Shown: positions 47,941 to 57,400 of the stretch, one piece after another
Layout of the letters: every line of letters begins with the position of its first letter
Numbering within the stretch: position 1 is the first letter of the stretch
Assembly: GCA_009699865.1 (NCBI GenBank)
Contig: WLNJ01000003.1
Span: forward strand, 1 to 64,000
Direction of reading: 5' to 3'
Length of the DNA stretch: 64,000 bases
Source of the DNA: Actinomycetota bacterium
GTDB lineage: Bacteria > Actinomycetota > Thermoleophilia > Solirubrobacterales > Solirubrobacteraceae
Made by a program: the position numbers and the translations under genes
Notes under the pieces: generated by a model
What the model saw: only the letters and a program-made list of their open reading frames with translations
The model's database searches: none
Told to the model about the DNA's origin: nothing

Positions 47941-49268
47941 TTGGGCACAGAAACCCCCGGCCGGAAGTGCCGCACGGCCCTTGGCTGGTCGTCGGGCTAG
48001 CTCGCTCCGGGCAGGCGGCGGCGCATGCTTTGGTGGCACGGGGAGAGTCGGTGATCGGAGTTGACTCCGGGTCACCAGAGGGAGCAGTGGACCTTGAAGA
48101 GATTGGCGTAGATGTTCACCTTGAACACAACGGACTGGAGTTTCTCGATTCTGTCGCGGGGGTCATAAAGAGCCCCGGCGTACCAACTGCTGCTCCAGTG
48201 ATTCAAGCTGCCCAAGATTCGGGCATCGCGGTCATGGGGGAACTCGAACTCGGCTGGCGCCTCAGCTCTGGTCCAGTCGTTGCTGTCACCGGGACTAATG
48301 GCAAGACGACAACCGTCGAGATGATCGGCCACATCTTTGCCAAGGCTGGAACTTCCTGTGAGGTAGTGGGGAACGTTGGGCGTCCCATTACTTCACTTGC
48401 TGGGTCAGCTGAGGCTGATTCCACGCTGATCCTCGAGGCCTCGTCCTTCCAGCTAGAGGACGCTGCTCAGTTCGCGCCAGAGATCGCGGTTGTTCTAAAT
48501 GTTGGGTCTGACCACATCGATCGCCATGGCACCATCACTGAGTATCACGAGGCCAAACTGAGGATTCTCGACCGGCAGGGCGAGCAGGATGTTGCTGTGG
48601 TTCCCCACGACTTGGATGTGTCGGGCCGTGGCCTGGCTAGGAGAGTTACGTTCGGTTCCCCTGACAGTACGTTGGCTTTCAAGGAGGGAAATCTGCTCTG
48701 GGAAGGTGAGGCCGTCGCGGAGCAGGCCGACGTCGTTCTACCCGGAGCGCACAACCTACTCAACGCTCAGGCTGCCGCAGCCGTTTGCCTCATCAGCGGA
48801 GTTGAGCCAGCCCAGTTGGTAGAGGGGCTTAGAAGCTTTCACGGTGTTGCCCACCGTTTGGAGCTGGTTCTGGAGTCGAGGGGAGTCAGGTGGATCAACG
48901 ACTCAAAGGCCACCAATGTTGATTCCACACTGACCGCGCTTGAGTCCTTCGATGGGGATGTACACCTCATCCTGGGTGGTGACGGCAAAGGGCAGGACTT
49001 CACTCCGCTGCGGGCGGCCGTTGCCGCCAAGTGTCTCTCGCTCCATCTCATTGGAGAGTCTGCCGGCCAGCTGGAAGAGGCCCTATTAGACAGCGGTGTT
49101 CACATCCAGCACGATGGAGACCTCCGGCTTGCCGTGGCCTCGTGTGCCAGAACCGCCCGGAACGGGGATGTCGTCCTTCTATCACCTGCGTGCGCCAGCT
49201 TTGACCAGTTCAACAACTTCGAGGAGCGCGGTCTCGCGTTCCGAGGCCTCGTTGAGGCTGCAGAATGA
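47937..49268 (+). CDS. murD: UDP-MurNAc-L-Ala D-Glu ligase MurD
   Basis: A 443-residue Mur ligase. It has an N-terminal Rossmann segment WLVVGLARSGQAAAHALVARG, ATP loop VTGTNGKTTTVEM, VGNVGRPIT, LEASSFQLE, NVGSDHIDRHG, and a C-terminal HRLELVLESRGVRWINDSK and GGDGKGQDF. It adds D-glutamate to UDP-MurNAc-L-alanine. About ten extra residues precede the usual start. It is coupled to mraY and ftsW by four-base overlaps. Confidence 0.95.
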   Translation: MIGHRNPRPEVPHGPWLVVGLARSGQAAAHALVARGESVIGVDSGSPEGAVDLEEIGVDVHLEHNGLEFLDSVAGVIKSPGVPTAAPVIQAAQDSGIAVMGELELGWRLSSGPVVAVTGTNGKTTTVEMIGHIFAKAGTSCEVVGNVGRPITSLAGSAEADSTLILEASSFQLEDAAQFAPEIAVVLNVGSDHIDRHGTITEYHEAKLRILDRQGEQDVAVVPHDLDVSGRGLARRVTFGSPDSTLAFKEGNLLWEGEAVAEQADVVLPGAHNLLNAQAAAAVCLISGVEPAQLVEGLRSFHGVAHRLELVLESRGVRWINDSKATNVDSTLTALESFDGDVHLILGGDGKGQDFTPLRAAVAAKCLSLHLIGESAGQLEEALLDSGVHIQHDGDLRLAVASCARTARNGDVVLLSPACASFDQFNNFEERGLAFRGLVEAAE

Positions 49269-50587
49269 GCGCCCGTCCACGGAAGGGTGGGAAGCCACTG
49301 CCTGCAAAGTCTCGCGTGCAGACGAGCACCAAGCCCAAAGCCGCGCCCTCCCGGCGGGTCAAGCGGACGCTGGTCTTCCCTAGTGAACACCGCGTAATCA
49401 GCACGGTTGTGGCGATTCTGGTCTCGCTGGGCGTGGTGATGATCTACAGCGCCTCTTCCGCTAAGAACGCGCTTCAGTCAGGCGGCAGCGGCAGTCAGCA
49501 GCTTGTGCGAACGCTGGTTCTAGGCCTGCTTCCCGGGCTAATCCTGTGCTTGTATCTGCAGCGCGTATCGCTCTCGAAGATCAGGTCATGGGGGGCTCCG
49601 CTGATGTTGGGATCGCTCGCGCTTGTCACCGTGGTCCTGATCCCAGGCATCGGCCAGCAGATCAACGGTGCGCGACGGTGGATCAATGCCGGCCTAACGA
49701 ACTTCCAGCCAAGCGAGCTGGTCAAGGTCGGGCTGATCCTCTGTGTAGCCGACCTTGCGCTCCGCCATAGGGACGCTATGGGGTCAATCACAGAGGCTCT
49801 CAAGATGATTCTTTGGCCTGTGATCCTCGGCGGGCTCCTGATTGCTCTCGAGCCGGATCTTGGTACGGCCATGGTTTGCGTGGTCACCGGACTGATCATC
49901 GTCTGGATGGCGGGCATGCCGTGGCGGGTGCTCGGGCCAATCACAGGGGTGATTGTGGGGTCGGGAGTTATCTATGCAGTGATGGAGCCGTACCGCTTTG
50001 CGCGGCTTACAGCGTTCCTTGACCCTTGGGCGAGTGGAGCCCGCAATAGCACCGGCTTTCAGTCGGTGCAGGGTCAGATTGCCCTTGGATCAGGCGGAAT
50101 CTTTGGGGTCGGTCCGGGGCAGTCCGTTCAGAAGATCTTCTACCTTCCAGAGGCCCACACAGACTTTATCCTCGCGGTGATCGGAGAGGAGCTGGGCCTC
50201 CTGGCGGTGCTTGCGATCTTGGGACTGTTTGGGGCTCTCATGCGTGCCGGCCTCAACCTTGCGCGGGATGCCGTGGATCCGTATGCCAAGCTCACTGCTG
50301 CAGGACTTACAGCCCTGATCACATGCCAAGCAATGCTCAACATCTGCGTAGTTCTCGGAATTGCGCCATTAACTGGAGTGCCTCTCCCATTCATCTCTTT
50401 CGGACCGACCAATCTCGTTGTACTGCTTGGCTCCACGGGGCTCTTGCTGAACATTGCGGCAACGGGCGGAGCCGAGCTGCGCTCTGTCCCGGACTCGCGC
50501 GGAGAGAGCAGTGGGGAAGCCAATGAGAGTCATGATCGCGGCCGGGGGTACGGCCGGGCACGTGATTCCAGCGCTCAGCGTCGCTGA
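49265..50587 (+). CDS. ftsW: Septal peptidoglycan glycosyltransferase FtsW
   Basis: A 440-residue SEDS-family membrane protein with ten predicted helices. Conserved points: MIYSASSA, INGARRWINAGLTNFQPSELVK (split over its two strands), ALEPDLGTAMVC, the catalytic-loop segment GGIFGVGPGQSVQKIFYLPEAHTDFI (split by length) and GVPLPFISFGPTN. An arginine/lysine-rich cytoplasmic N terminus of 40 residues precedes the first helix. The last 22 residues are encoded in the region shared with murG, an unusually long overlap of 65 bases. Confidence 0.94.
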   Translation: MSARPRKGGKPLPAKSRVQTSTKPKAAPSRRVKRTLVFPSEHRVISTVVAILVSLGVVMIYSASSAKNALQSGGSGSQQLVRTLVLGLLPGLILCLYLQRVSLSKIRSWGAPLMLGSLALVTVVLIPGIGQQINGARRWINAGLTNFQPSELVKVGLILCVADLALRHRDAMGSITEALKMILWPVILGGLLIALEPDLGTAMVCVVTGLIIVWMAGMPWRVLGPITGVIVGSGVIYAVMEPYRFARLTAFLDPWASGARNSTGFQSVQGQIALGSGGIFGVGPGQSVQKIFYLPEAHTDFILAVIGEELGLLAVLAILGLFGALMRAGLNLARDAVDPYAKLTAAGLTALITCQAMLNICVVLGIAPLTGVPLPFISFGPTNLVVLLGSTGLLLNIAATGGAELRSVPDSRGESSGEANESHDRGRGYGRARDSSAQRR

Positions 50588-51581
50588 GCTCCTGGCCGCG
50601 GCCGGCGCGGAGGTTGAGTTTGCTGGAGGGGATCGAGCGGAGTCCGACTTGGTGCCTTCTGCTGGCTTTGCGTTCCACAGGCTCGACGCCGAAGGACTTA
50701 GTCGCACCTCCCTGCTGAAGGCCTCCCGAGCTGCCCTGCGAGCGGTGCCTGCGTTCTTCTCGGCGGTCAGGCTAATCCGTGCTCGACGACCTGATGTCGT
50801 CATGGGAGGCGGGGGATATGTGGCGGGGATTGTCGGTGCGGCTGCGGTTGTAACACGCACACCGTTGGTCCTTACGGAGGCAGACAGTCACCTTGGTATC
50901 TCCAACCGACTAATAGCTAGGTTCGCTAAGAAGGTTTGTCTCGCGTTTCCGCTCGAGGGCCGGACCGCATCTCGCTATGTGGTGACGGGCCGCCCGGTGC
51001 CGCCTGCGGTTAGAGACCGGTCCTCCGCTCGGGCAAGATTCAAGATCCCGCTTGATGCAACCTGTGTCCTTGTGACGGGCGGCTCTCTTGGTGCGTCGTC
51101 GATCAATCAAGCGGCCGTGGACGCCTTTGCGGACTCGGAGTTTGAGGTCTTGCACCTTGCTGGGGAAAGGGATTTCCCTGCCCTGACTGCGCCTCGGGAC
51201 GGGTATCACCTCTTGAGCTACATCGATGACTTTGGCGATGCAGTTGAGGCCTGTGACCTTGCCGTTGCCCGGGCAGGTGGGTCTGTCTTTGAACTGGCGT
51301 CTCACGGCACCCCAGCAGTGCTTGTTCCCTATCCCCAGGCGGCCGGGGATCACCAAACTGGGAATGCTCGTTGGATGGAGACTGCTGGAGCCGCGGTGAT
51401 CATCTCTGACAGCCGGCTGACGGCGGACCTCCTGCGGGAGACCGTTGAGGGGATCCTTGGCGACCGGACTCTCCTGAACCAGATGTCTGCGGCTAGCTCC
51501 GGCCTGGCGCGCCCTCAAGCGGCCGCTGATGTCGCTGCATTTGTGCGCGCTGCAGCACAGGGACCGGGAGTCAAGCAATGA
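50523..51581 (+). CDS. murG: Lipid II synthase MurG
   Basis: A 352-residue GT-B glycosyltransferase that adds GlcNAc to lipid I. It opens MRVMIAAGGTAGHVIPALSVA with the glycine-rich lipid loop. Further on are MGGGGYVAG, HLGISNRLIARFAKKV, VTGGSLGASSINQA and the acceptor/donor region GGSVFELASHGTPAVLVPYPQAAGDHQTGNA, split by length. The start is ATG 50523, inside the end of ftsW, with GGGGAAG six bases upstream. The longer frame from 50454 adds nothing conserved. Confidence 0.95.
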   Translation: MRVMIAAGGTAGHVIPALSVAELLAAAGAEVEFAGGDRAESDLVPSAGFAFHRLDAEGLSRTSLLKASRAALRAVPAFFSAVRLIRARRPDVVMGGGGYVAGIVGAAAVVTRTPLVLTEADSHLGISNRLIARFAKKVCLAFPLEGRTASRYVVTGRPVPPAVRDRSSARARFKIPLDATCVLVTGGSLGASSINQAAVDAFADSEFEVLHLAGERDFPALTAPRDGYHLLSYIDDFGDAVEACDLAVARAGGSVFELASHGTPAVLVPYPQAAGDHQTGNARWMETAGAAVIISDSRLTADLLRETVEGILGDRTLLNQMSAASSGLARPQAAADVAAFVRAAAQGPGVKQ

Positions 51582-52912
51582 CCGAGGCGAGCTTCCCTTG
51601 GGCGGGGCGGCAACTCCACTTCGTTGGTATCGGCGGCGCCGGGATGAGTGGACTTGCTCGGATTAGCCTTGAACTGGGCGCTGTGGTGAGCGGGTCAGAC
51701 CGGGCGGCTGGGGTTGTTCTTCAGGAGTTGGGCGGTCTTGGGGCGGATGTCATGGTGGGTCACCAGGCGGACAATCTTCCTGAAGGGGCTGAGCTTGTTT
51801 ACAGCTCGGCTGTAGGCGAGGAGAACTCCGAACGGTCAGCTGCTGCCGCTCGGGGTCAGACGCAAATGCATCGCAGCGAACTCTTGGGAGAGCTGACGCA
51901 ACTAAAGCCAACCATTGCGGTGACTGGGACGCACGGCAAGACAACTACCTCGGCGATGGTGCTCGCAGCTCTCGAAGGCGCTGGGCTAAGGCCGGGATGG
52001 GTGATTGGGGCTCAGTTGGCTGGTGGCAGGCCCTCCGCGGGCTGGGGATCCTCGCCGTGGCTCGTTGTAGAGGCGGACGAGTCAGACAGGTCTCTTCTTG
52101 CCCTTCACACTGAGGTAGCGGTGGTTACCAACTGCGAGCTTGACCACCACGCGACCTATTCATCCCTTGATGACCTCAGGGCAACTCTGAGCGAGTTCCT
52201 TGGCGGGGCGCAAAGTGCCGTTGTCTGGGACCAGCCTGACCTTGTGTCACTGGTTCCCAGCGGGACCGCGGTGTATCCCTACGATGCCTTAGCGCCTGGA
52301 AGTGAAAACGGCCGGGCGGAGTTCACATGGCGGGGGGTGTCGATCCGGCTTGCAGTTCCAGGACTCCACAACGGTGTCAACGCTTCTGGTGCCCTAGAGG
52401 CAGCGTCACTGACGGGTGTTGATCAGTCCGGTTTGATCAGCGGGATTGAGGCCTTTCGCGGCACCGCCAGACGCTTTGAGGAGCTTGGCGTTTCGTCAGC
52501 TGGAGCAAGGCTCGTAGATGACTATGCCCACCACCCAACTGAGGTTGCCGCAACCATTCAGGCTGCTCGATCCCTCAACCCTAAGCGAGTGGTTCTAGCG
52601 TTCCAGCCGCACCTTTTCTCGCGGACTCAGGAGCTGGCTGACGAGTTCGGTTCAGCGCTAGCCGGGGCAGATGTTGTACTTGTCTCGGATATTTACCCGG
52701 CTCGTGAGGTGGCTGAAGACTTCCCAGGAGTTGACGCTGGAATGCTCGTCTCGGCAGCGGGGACGCTGAGCTCAGGGTCGCGTGCCACGGCCTCCGGTGA
52801 CCTAGCCCAGACCCAGGCAGCGCTCGAAGCTGAAATGCAGGCTGGAGACCTGGTGATCCTGATGGGCGCAGGGGACATTGGGACGCTCGGCAGACGCTTG
52901 GTGGGGTCATGA
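51578..52912 (+). CDS. murC: UDP-MurNAc-L-alanine ligase MurC
   Basis: A 444-residue Mur ligase with N-terminal HFVGIGGAGMSGLARI, ATP loop VTGTHGKTTTSAMV, VEADESDRSLL, TNCELDHHATY, and a C-terminal RRFEELG, VDDYAHHPTEVAATI and FQPHLFSRTQEL. It attaches the first amino acid (L-Ala) to UDP-MurNAc. It is coupled to murG and murB by four-base overlaps. Confidence 0.95.
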   Translation: MTEASFPWAGRQLHFVGIGGAGMSGLARISLELGAVVSGSDRAAGVVLQELGGLGADVMVGHQADNLPEGAELVYSSAVGEENSERSAAAARGQTQMHRSELLGELTQLKPTIAVTGTHGKTTTSAMVLAALEGAGLRPGWVIGAQLAGGRPSAGWGSSPWLVVEADESDRSLLALHTEVAVVTNCELDHHATYSSLDDLRATLSEFLGGAQSAVVWDQPDLVSLVPSGTAVYPYDALAPGSENGRAEFTWRGVSIRLAVPGLHNGVNASGALEAASLTGVDQSGLISGIEAFRGTARRFEELGVSSAGARLVDDYAHHPTEVAATIQAARSLNPKRVVLAFQPHLFSRTQELADEFGSALAGADVVLVSDIYPAREVAEDFPGVDAGMLVSAAGTLSSGSRATASGDLAQTQAALEAEMQAGDLVILMGAGDIGTLGRRLVGS

Positions 52913-53835
52913 CTGTGCCTTCACCTAGGCGACTCGCTAAGGGCGAGTCGATGGCCAGCTACACAACAGTGAGAACAGGTGGCCCTGCTGAGTTCTTCAC
53001 GAGATGTGGGACAAGTGAGGAGTTAGTCGAGGCCATAGCCTGGGCATCCGAGGGCCAGCATGCATTGCACATCCTTGGGTCGGGGTCAAACCTTCTGGTA
53101 GCTGATGAGGGAGTTTCAGGTCTCGTCATCAAGCTCGACGGTGAGCTTGCGCGGATTGAGATAAGCGGTCCTCAGGTCACCTGCGGCGGTGGGGCACGGC
53201 TTCCGAGCGTCGCAGCCAAGGCTGCTGCTGCCGGTTTGAGTGGAATTGAGTTTGGCGTGAGTATCCCGGGCACTGTTGGCGGTGCAGTCCGGATGAACGC
53301 GAATGCCTACGGGGGAGACCTTGCTCGCACGCTTGATTGGGTGGATGTCGTCACTGCGGACGGTGTGGAACGCCGAACGCCTGAGTCGTTCGAGTTCGGT
53401 TACCGGCGGTCCAACCTGATTGAAGGTGAGGTCGTGGCAGGAGCTGGGTTCACCCTCGAGCCGGCTGACCCGGAAACCGCGAAGCTTGCCCTCGCGGGAC
53501 TGCGGGAGCAACGCAAGGACACACAGCCTTGGGGCGTTAAGACATTCGGGTCGACTTTCAAGAATCCGGACAAGGAGGCTTCGGGTGGGAGATCGTCCGG
53601 GCAGCTACTTGACGCGGCGGGCTGCCGGGACTTGAGGATCGGCGGGGCTGGGTTCTCCGAGAAGCACGCGAACTTCGTCATCAACCATGGTGATGCCACG
53701 ACAGCTGATGTTGTTGCCGTGATGGCAGAGGGGCGCAGGCGAGTGTTTGAGGAGTTCGGGGTTGAGCTTGAACCCGAGGTTCAGACGCTTGGGCCGGTCC
53801 AGCTCCCAGAGGATTGGTCCTGGGAGCCCCAATGA
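52909..53835 (+). CDS. murB: UDP-N-acetylenolpyruvoylglucosamine reductase MurB
   Basis: A 308-residue FAD enzyme that reduces the enolpyruvyl group to make UDP-MurNAc. Landmarks: TTVRTGGPAEFF, ILGSGSNLLVADEGV (FAD pyrophosphate), IEFGVSIPGTVGGAVRMNANAYGG with the active arginine region (split over two strands), FGYRRSNL, GSTFKNP with the catalytic serine, and EKHANFVIN. The short type IIb-like ending lacks the extra loop. It overlaps ftsQ by four bases. Confidence 0.95.
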   Translation: MTVPSPRRLAKGESMASYTTVRTGGPAEFFTRCGTSEELVEAIAWASEGQHALHILGSGSNLLVADEGVSGLVIKLDGELARIEISGPQVTCGGGARLPSVAAKAAAAGLSGIEFGVSIPGTVGGAVRMNANAYGGDLARTLDWVDVVTADGVERRTPESFEFGYRRSNLIEGEVVAGAGFTLEPADPETAKLALAGLREQRKDTQPWGVKTFGSTFKNPDKEASGGRSSGQLLDAAGCRDLRIGGAGFSEKHANFVINHGDATTADVVAVMAEGRRRVFEEFGVELEPEVQTLGPVQLPEDWSWEPQ

Positions 53836-54572
53836 TGAGGCGATCGATGAAGTGGGTAGCCGGTGTAGTGGTTCTAGGTGTCCTGCTGGGAGGCCTCTTC
53901 CTGCTGGTCAGCAGTAGCAGCCTCTCGGCAGTCAAGAAGGTTGAGATTCACGGTCTATCCGGGGATCGCGCCAGCCGAGTCAAGGCCGCCGCGCTCGGGC
54001 AGAGCACGCTTTCGTTCGATGAGGGTCCGTTGCGTTATGCGGCAGCCGGGCACCCTCCGGTCAAGACGCTTACGGTGAAGACGCACTTCCCTGATTCGGT
54101 CGAGGTGTCTGTGGCGCTCTATCGGCCTGTGGCGGCAGTTGGGCTTGACGCGAACTCGATGCAGGCTGTTGCCGGCGACGGCACGGTTCTTCCGGATGTT
54201 CCGACAGCAGGGCTTCCGTCGATCGAAGGGCGGGTTGTCGGCGGCGTCGTGAGGGATCGGTTCGTTAAGCAGGCGCTGATGGTTCTTGATCAAGCCGGCC
54301 GAAGCTTCCGCACGAGGATCGACTCTCTGGCGAGTGATCCGAAATTTGGCCTCTACGCAGTGATGACCCGTGGGCCCAAGATCTACTTCGGTGACTCGTC
54401 GGATGCACGGGCGAAGTGGGCCGCTATTGCTCAGGTGCTTTCAGACATCGCAACGCGCGGAGCGACCTATGTGGATGTTCGGGTTGCACATAGGCCAGCT
54501 GTAGGTGGTCTCAAGGGTGGGGTTCAGGGCGGGATCGACCCATCTGATCCGAACCAGCCAGTTTCCCAATAG
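53832..54572 (+). CDS. ftsQ: FtsQ/DivIB-like divisome protein
   Basis: A 246-residue bitopic protein: an N-terminal basic stretch, a membrane helix at about 9-28 (VVVLGVLLGGLFLLV), then a POTRA domain starting SAVKKVEIHGLSGDRASRVKAAA (split at the turn), and the FtsQ domain with VKTHFPDSVEVSVALYRPVAAVG and a later YFGDSSDARAKWAAIAQVL segment. The C-terminal tail is glycine-rich. FtsQ recruits FtsL/B. It is coupled to murB (ATGA overlap) and is the last gene before the ftsZ promoter. Confidence 0.9.
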   Translation: MMRRSMKWVAGVVVLGVLLGGLFLLVSSSSLSAVKKVEIHGLSGDRASRVKAAALGQSTLSFDEGPLRYAAAGHPPVKTLTVKTHFPDSVEVSVALYRPVAAVGLDANSMQAVAGDGTVLPDVPTAGLPSIEGRVVGGVVRDRFVKQALMVLDQAGRSFRTRIDSLASDPKFGLYAVMTRGPKIYFGDSSDARAKWAAIAQVLSDIATRGATYVDVRVAHRPAVGGLKGGVQGGIDPSDPNQPVSQ

Positions 54573-54599
54573 GACTGGGTTCTAGCCCTAGCCTCAAGT

Positions 54600-54632
54600 G
54601 AGAGTTGAGGGTTGCCCTTCCAGTCAACTCTC
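54600..54632 (+). terminator. Inverted repeat after ftsQ, candidate terminator or attenuator
   Basis: GAGAGTTGA (54600-54608) pairs perfectly with TCAACTCTC (54624-54632), and a small GGG/CCC pair lies in the loop. It is 28 bases after ftsQ and has no T-run. Confidence 0.5.
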
Positions 54633-54658
54633 AATGTCAAGTTGAGGGTTTCCCCTCC
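54603..54658 (+). repeat. Tandem direct repeat upstream of ftsZ
   Basis: AGTTGAGGGTTGCCCTTCC (54603-54621) and AGTTGAGGGTTTCCCCTCC (54640-54658) match at 17 of 19 bases, 37 bases apart. They lie just upstream of the ftsZ promoter and could be paired regulator sites. The first copy overlaps the inverted repeat. Confidence 0.5.
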
Positions 54659-54686
54659 GTCAATACGCAATAAACCAACCCATTCG

Positions 54687-54716
54687 TTGACCCGGGAAGG
54701 ACTTTGGGTCTATCCT
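54687..54716 (+). promoter_or_regulatory. ftsZ promoter
   Basis: TTGACC (54687-54692), an 18-base spacer and TATCCT (54711-54716) form a good housekeeping promoter. It gives ftsZ its own transcript with a leader of about 65 bases. An AAAGGAG motif at 54721 is too far from the ftsZ ATG to be its ribosome site. Confidence 0.65.
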
Positions 54717-54789
54717 GACGAAAGGAGCACGAGTCGCAGAGTGTTCTGTAGAACTCTCAACCCCTACATGAGGGCGGTACTCAGTAACA

Positions 54790-55857
54790 ATGGAAAGCGG
54801 CAGTTACTTGGCAGTTATCAAGGTGGTCGGAGTTGGCGGAGGCGGAACCAATGCGGTTAATCGCATGGTTGAGTCTGGCGTTCGCGGGGTTGAGTTCATC
54901 GCCGCAAACACGGATTCGCAGGCACTCCAGGTCAGCGAAGCCGACATCACTCTTCAGATCGGTCACGACCTGACAAAGGGCCTTGGCGCAGGCGCCAACC
55001 CTGAAGTCGGACACGGGGCTGCTGCTGAGTCGCGCGATGAAATCAAGGAGGCACTCAAGGGTGCTGACATGGTCTTCGTAACCGCAGGTGAGGGCGGCGG
55101 CACAGGAACAGGCGCCGCACCTGTCATCGCCGATATTGCCAAGAACGAGATTGGTGCCCTGACAGTCGGTGTTGTCACGCGCCCGTTCAGCTTCGAAGGT
55201 TCACAGCGCACGCGATCAGCTGACTCAGGAATTGCCCATCTGCGTGAGAACGTAGACACCCTCATTGTCATTCCGAACGAACGGCTCTTGAGCGTTGTCG
55301 AACGCCGCACGACGATGGTAGAGGCCTTCGAAATGGCTGACAATGTTCTGCGTCAGGGCGTTCAGGGGATTACCGACCTGATCACGATTCCGGGGCTCAT
55401 CAACCTCGACTTCGCTGATGTACGCACCATCATGCATAACTCTGGTTCAGCCCTGATGGGCATTGGTACGGCTGCAGGGGAGACTCGGGCTGTTGACGCA
55501 GCCAATGAGGCAATTGCATCGCCACTGCTTGAAGAGTCAATCGATGGCGCAACCGGCATCCTGCTCAACATCACTGGCGGCAAGCAGCTCGGTCTGTTTG
55601 AAGTCAACGAGGCTGCTGAAGTTGTGGCCAACGCTGCTGATCCAGGCGCCAACATCATCTTCGGCTCAGTAGTTGACGAGGCGATGGGTGACAACGTCCG
55701 TATTACCGTCATTGCGACAGGCTTTGAACATGGACGCCGACGCGCCTCACGCAGCGCGCCCGCATCTGAGCGTCCTCGCCGTGACAGGGACGACTCCTCG
55801 GCATCGCCTGATGTCGGCGATGTTGACGTTCCTGAGTTCCTGCGCGACGACTCCTAG
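54790..55857 (+). CDS. ftsZ: Cell division GTPase FtsZ
   Basis: A 355-residue tubulin-like GTPase. It opens [18 protein letters not shown], has the tubulin signature [12 protein letters not shown] (G-box 102-108), FVTAGEG, and the T7-loop region with [11 protein letters not shown]. The C-terminal peptide [11 protein letters not shown], which binds FtsA/SepF-type partners, follows a short basic linker. It forms the Z-ring. It is separated from ftsQ by 217 bases holding its own promoter and repeats. The ATG lacks a strong ribosome site. Confidence 0.96.
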   Translation: MESGSYLAVIKVVGVGGGGTNAVNRMVESGVRGVEFIAANTDSQALQVSEADITLQIGHDLTKGLGAGANPEVGHGAAAESRDEIKEALKGADMVFVTAGEGGGTGTGAAPVIADIAKNEIGALTVGVVTRPFSFEGSQRTRSADSGIAHLRENVDTLIVIPNERLLSVVERRTTMVEAFEMADNVLRQGVQGITDLITIPGLINLDFADVRTIMHNSGSALMGIGTAAGETRAVDAANEAIASPLLEESIDGATGILLNITGGKQLGLFEVNEAAEVVANAADPGANIIFGSVVDEAMGDNVRITVIATGFEHGRRRASRSAPASERPRRDRDDSSASPDVGDVDVPEFLRDDS

Positions 55858-55904
55858 AGGGGCGTCGCGCCTAGGTAGGTCGGCACCCTGGCGGGCCCGG
55901 ATTG

Positions 55905-55910
55905 TATGCT
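55905..55910 (+). promoter_or_regulatory. -10-like element of the gcv operon
   Basis: TATGCT lies seven bases before the gcvT GTG (55918). A leaderless GTG transcript is predicted. No glycine riboswitch fits in the 60-base gap after ftsZ. Confidence 0.45.
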
Positions 55911-55917
55911 CGCCTGA

Positions 55918-56997
55918 GTGTCTGCCAACGCCCTGCTTCTGACGCCCCTTCACGCCCGGCATGGTGCCGCTGGCGCACGCTTGGTTCCCTTCGCGGGCTG
56001 GGAGATGCCAGTCCAGTATGTGGGAGTCATGGATGAGCACAGGGCCGTCCGCGGTGATGCCGGTGTCTTCGATGTTTCCCACATGGGACAGGTACGCAGC
56101 TCCGGGCCACAGGCGCTCGACTTCCTTCAACGGCTGACAAGCAACGATGTCTCGACCATCCCAGTTGGGGGCGCTCAGTACGGCCTTCTCTGCTCTGAGG
56201 ACGGCGGTGTCCTTGATGATCTCTTCACCTACCGAATTGCTGATGACATCTACCTCACTGTCACTAACGCGGGCAACCATCCGCAGGACTATGCCCGCTT
56301 TGAGGAAGTCGCTGAGGGGTTCGATGTTGAGGTTGTGGACGCCGCGCATGGGACGGCAATGCTCGCTGTTCAGGGGCCCAACGCAAGGGCGCTCCTGAGC
56401 TCACTGTCAACTGAGGCCTTGCCCGAACGCATGCAAGCCAAGACCATTTCGGTCGCCGGAGTTGAGGTGTTTGCTGCTGGGACTGGCTACACGGGCGAGG
56501 ACGGACTTGAACTGCTCGTTCAAAACGAAGGCGCTCTTGAGCTGTGGGATGCCGTTGTCGCGGCTGGGGCGGTTCCCTGTGGGCTTGGGGCCCGCGACAC
56601 GCTTCGGTTGGAAGCGTGCTTCCACCTTTACGGCAACGACCTCAACACGGACCGGAACCCGATCGAGGCCGGGCTCGGCTGGGCGTGCAAGGAGGCCACC
56701 GGGTTCATCGGTTCAGAAGCCGTCGCAGGGTTCAGGGCCAACGGCACCGCCCAGCGGCTGGTCGCTTTCAGCATGACTGGCGACGGTATTGCCCGCTCGG
56801 GCAATGAGGTTGTAGGCGGGGGAGTGGTCTCCAGCGGTACCTTCTCCCCAACGCTTGAGGTTGGGATCGGCATGGCCTATCTCCCAACCGAGGCATCATC
56901 TGTTGGTAATGAGTTTGAAATCGACGTTCGCGGCAAGCAGCGCCCCGCAGTGGTGCGCGACAAGCCGCTCTACCGAAAGGCTGACCCAAGTGTCTGA
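55918..56997 (+). CDS. gcvT: Glycine cleavage system T protein (aminomethyltransferase)
   Basis: A 359-residue tetrahydrofolate-dependent aminomethyltransferase. Conserved parts: [25 protein letters not shown] (N-terminal folate site; split by turns), [42 protein letters not shown] and [21 protein letters not shown], which ends with [14 protein letters not shown]. It releases ammonia and transfers the methylene to folate. The start is a GTG. It is first of gcvT-gcvH-gcvPA-gcvPB and overlaps gcvH by eight bases. Confidence 0.95.
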   Translation: MSANALLLTPLHARHGAAGARLVPFAGWEMPVQYVGVMDEHRAVRGDAGVFDVSHMGQVRSSGPQALDFLQRLTSNDVSTIPVGGAQYGLLCSEDGGVLDDLFTYRIADDIYLTVTNAGNHPQDYARFEEVAEGFDVEVVDAAHGTAMLAVQGPNARALLSSLSTEALPERMQAKTISVAGVEVFAAGTGYTGEDGLELLVQNEGALELWDAVVAAGAVPCGLGARDTLRLEACFHLYGNDLNTDRNPIEAGLGWACKEATGFIGSEAVAGFRANGTAQRLVAFSMTGDGIARSGNEVVGGGVVSSGTFSPTLEVGIGMAYLPTEASSVGNEFEIDVRGKQRPAVVRDKPLYRKADPSV

Positions 56998-57382
56998 AGC
57001 TAGTTATCCAGAGGATCTTCTTTACCACCAGGAGCATGACTGGGTCCGCTTCGAGGCTGACGGGCAGACCGCGCTCTTCGGCATCACTTGGTACGCACAG
57101 GATGCGCTTGGCGAGGTTGTCTTCTACGACGCTCCCGAGGTCGGCGCAACGCTGGTCAAGGACGAGTCCTACGCTGAGATTGAGTCGGTCAAGGCCGTGT
57201 CCGATGTTTTCGCCCCAATGAGTGGCGAGGTGGTTGAGGTCAACTCTTCAATTTCCGATGAGCCCGGGGTTATCAACGACGACCCTTACGGAGAGGGCTG
57301 GTTGGTCAAGGTTCGTTTGACGTCCGTAGAGGAAAAGGAAGCCCTGATGGACTCGGCTGCCTACACGGAGATGCTTGGCTAA
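56990..57382 (+). CDS. gcvH: Glycine cleavage system H protein
   Basis: A 130-residue lipoyl-carrier protein. The lipoyl lysine is K68 in AEIESVKAVSDVFAP. Further landmarks are YHQEHDWVR, FGITWYAQDALGEVVFYD, and VINDDPYGEGWLVKV. It shuttles the aminomethyl group between P and T proteins. The GTG start at 56990 lies within the gcvT end; the longer frame from 56855 is inside gcvT and not conserved. Confidence 0.95.
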   Translation: MSEASYPEDLLYHQEHDWVRFEADGQTALFGITWYAQDALGEVVFYDAPEVGATLVKDESYAEIESVKAVSDVFAPMSGEVVEVNSSISDEPGVINDDPYGEGWLVKVRLTSVEEKEALMDSAAYTEMLG

Positions 57383-57400
57383 CAAGCCGGAAAGAACCGA

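Noticed and set aside
55858-55917. Possible glycine riboswitch before gcvT
   Set aside because: The gap is only 60 bases and has none of the glycine aptamer core; a leaderless promoter explains it better.
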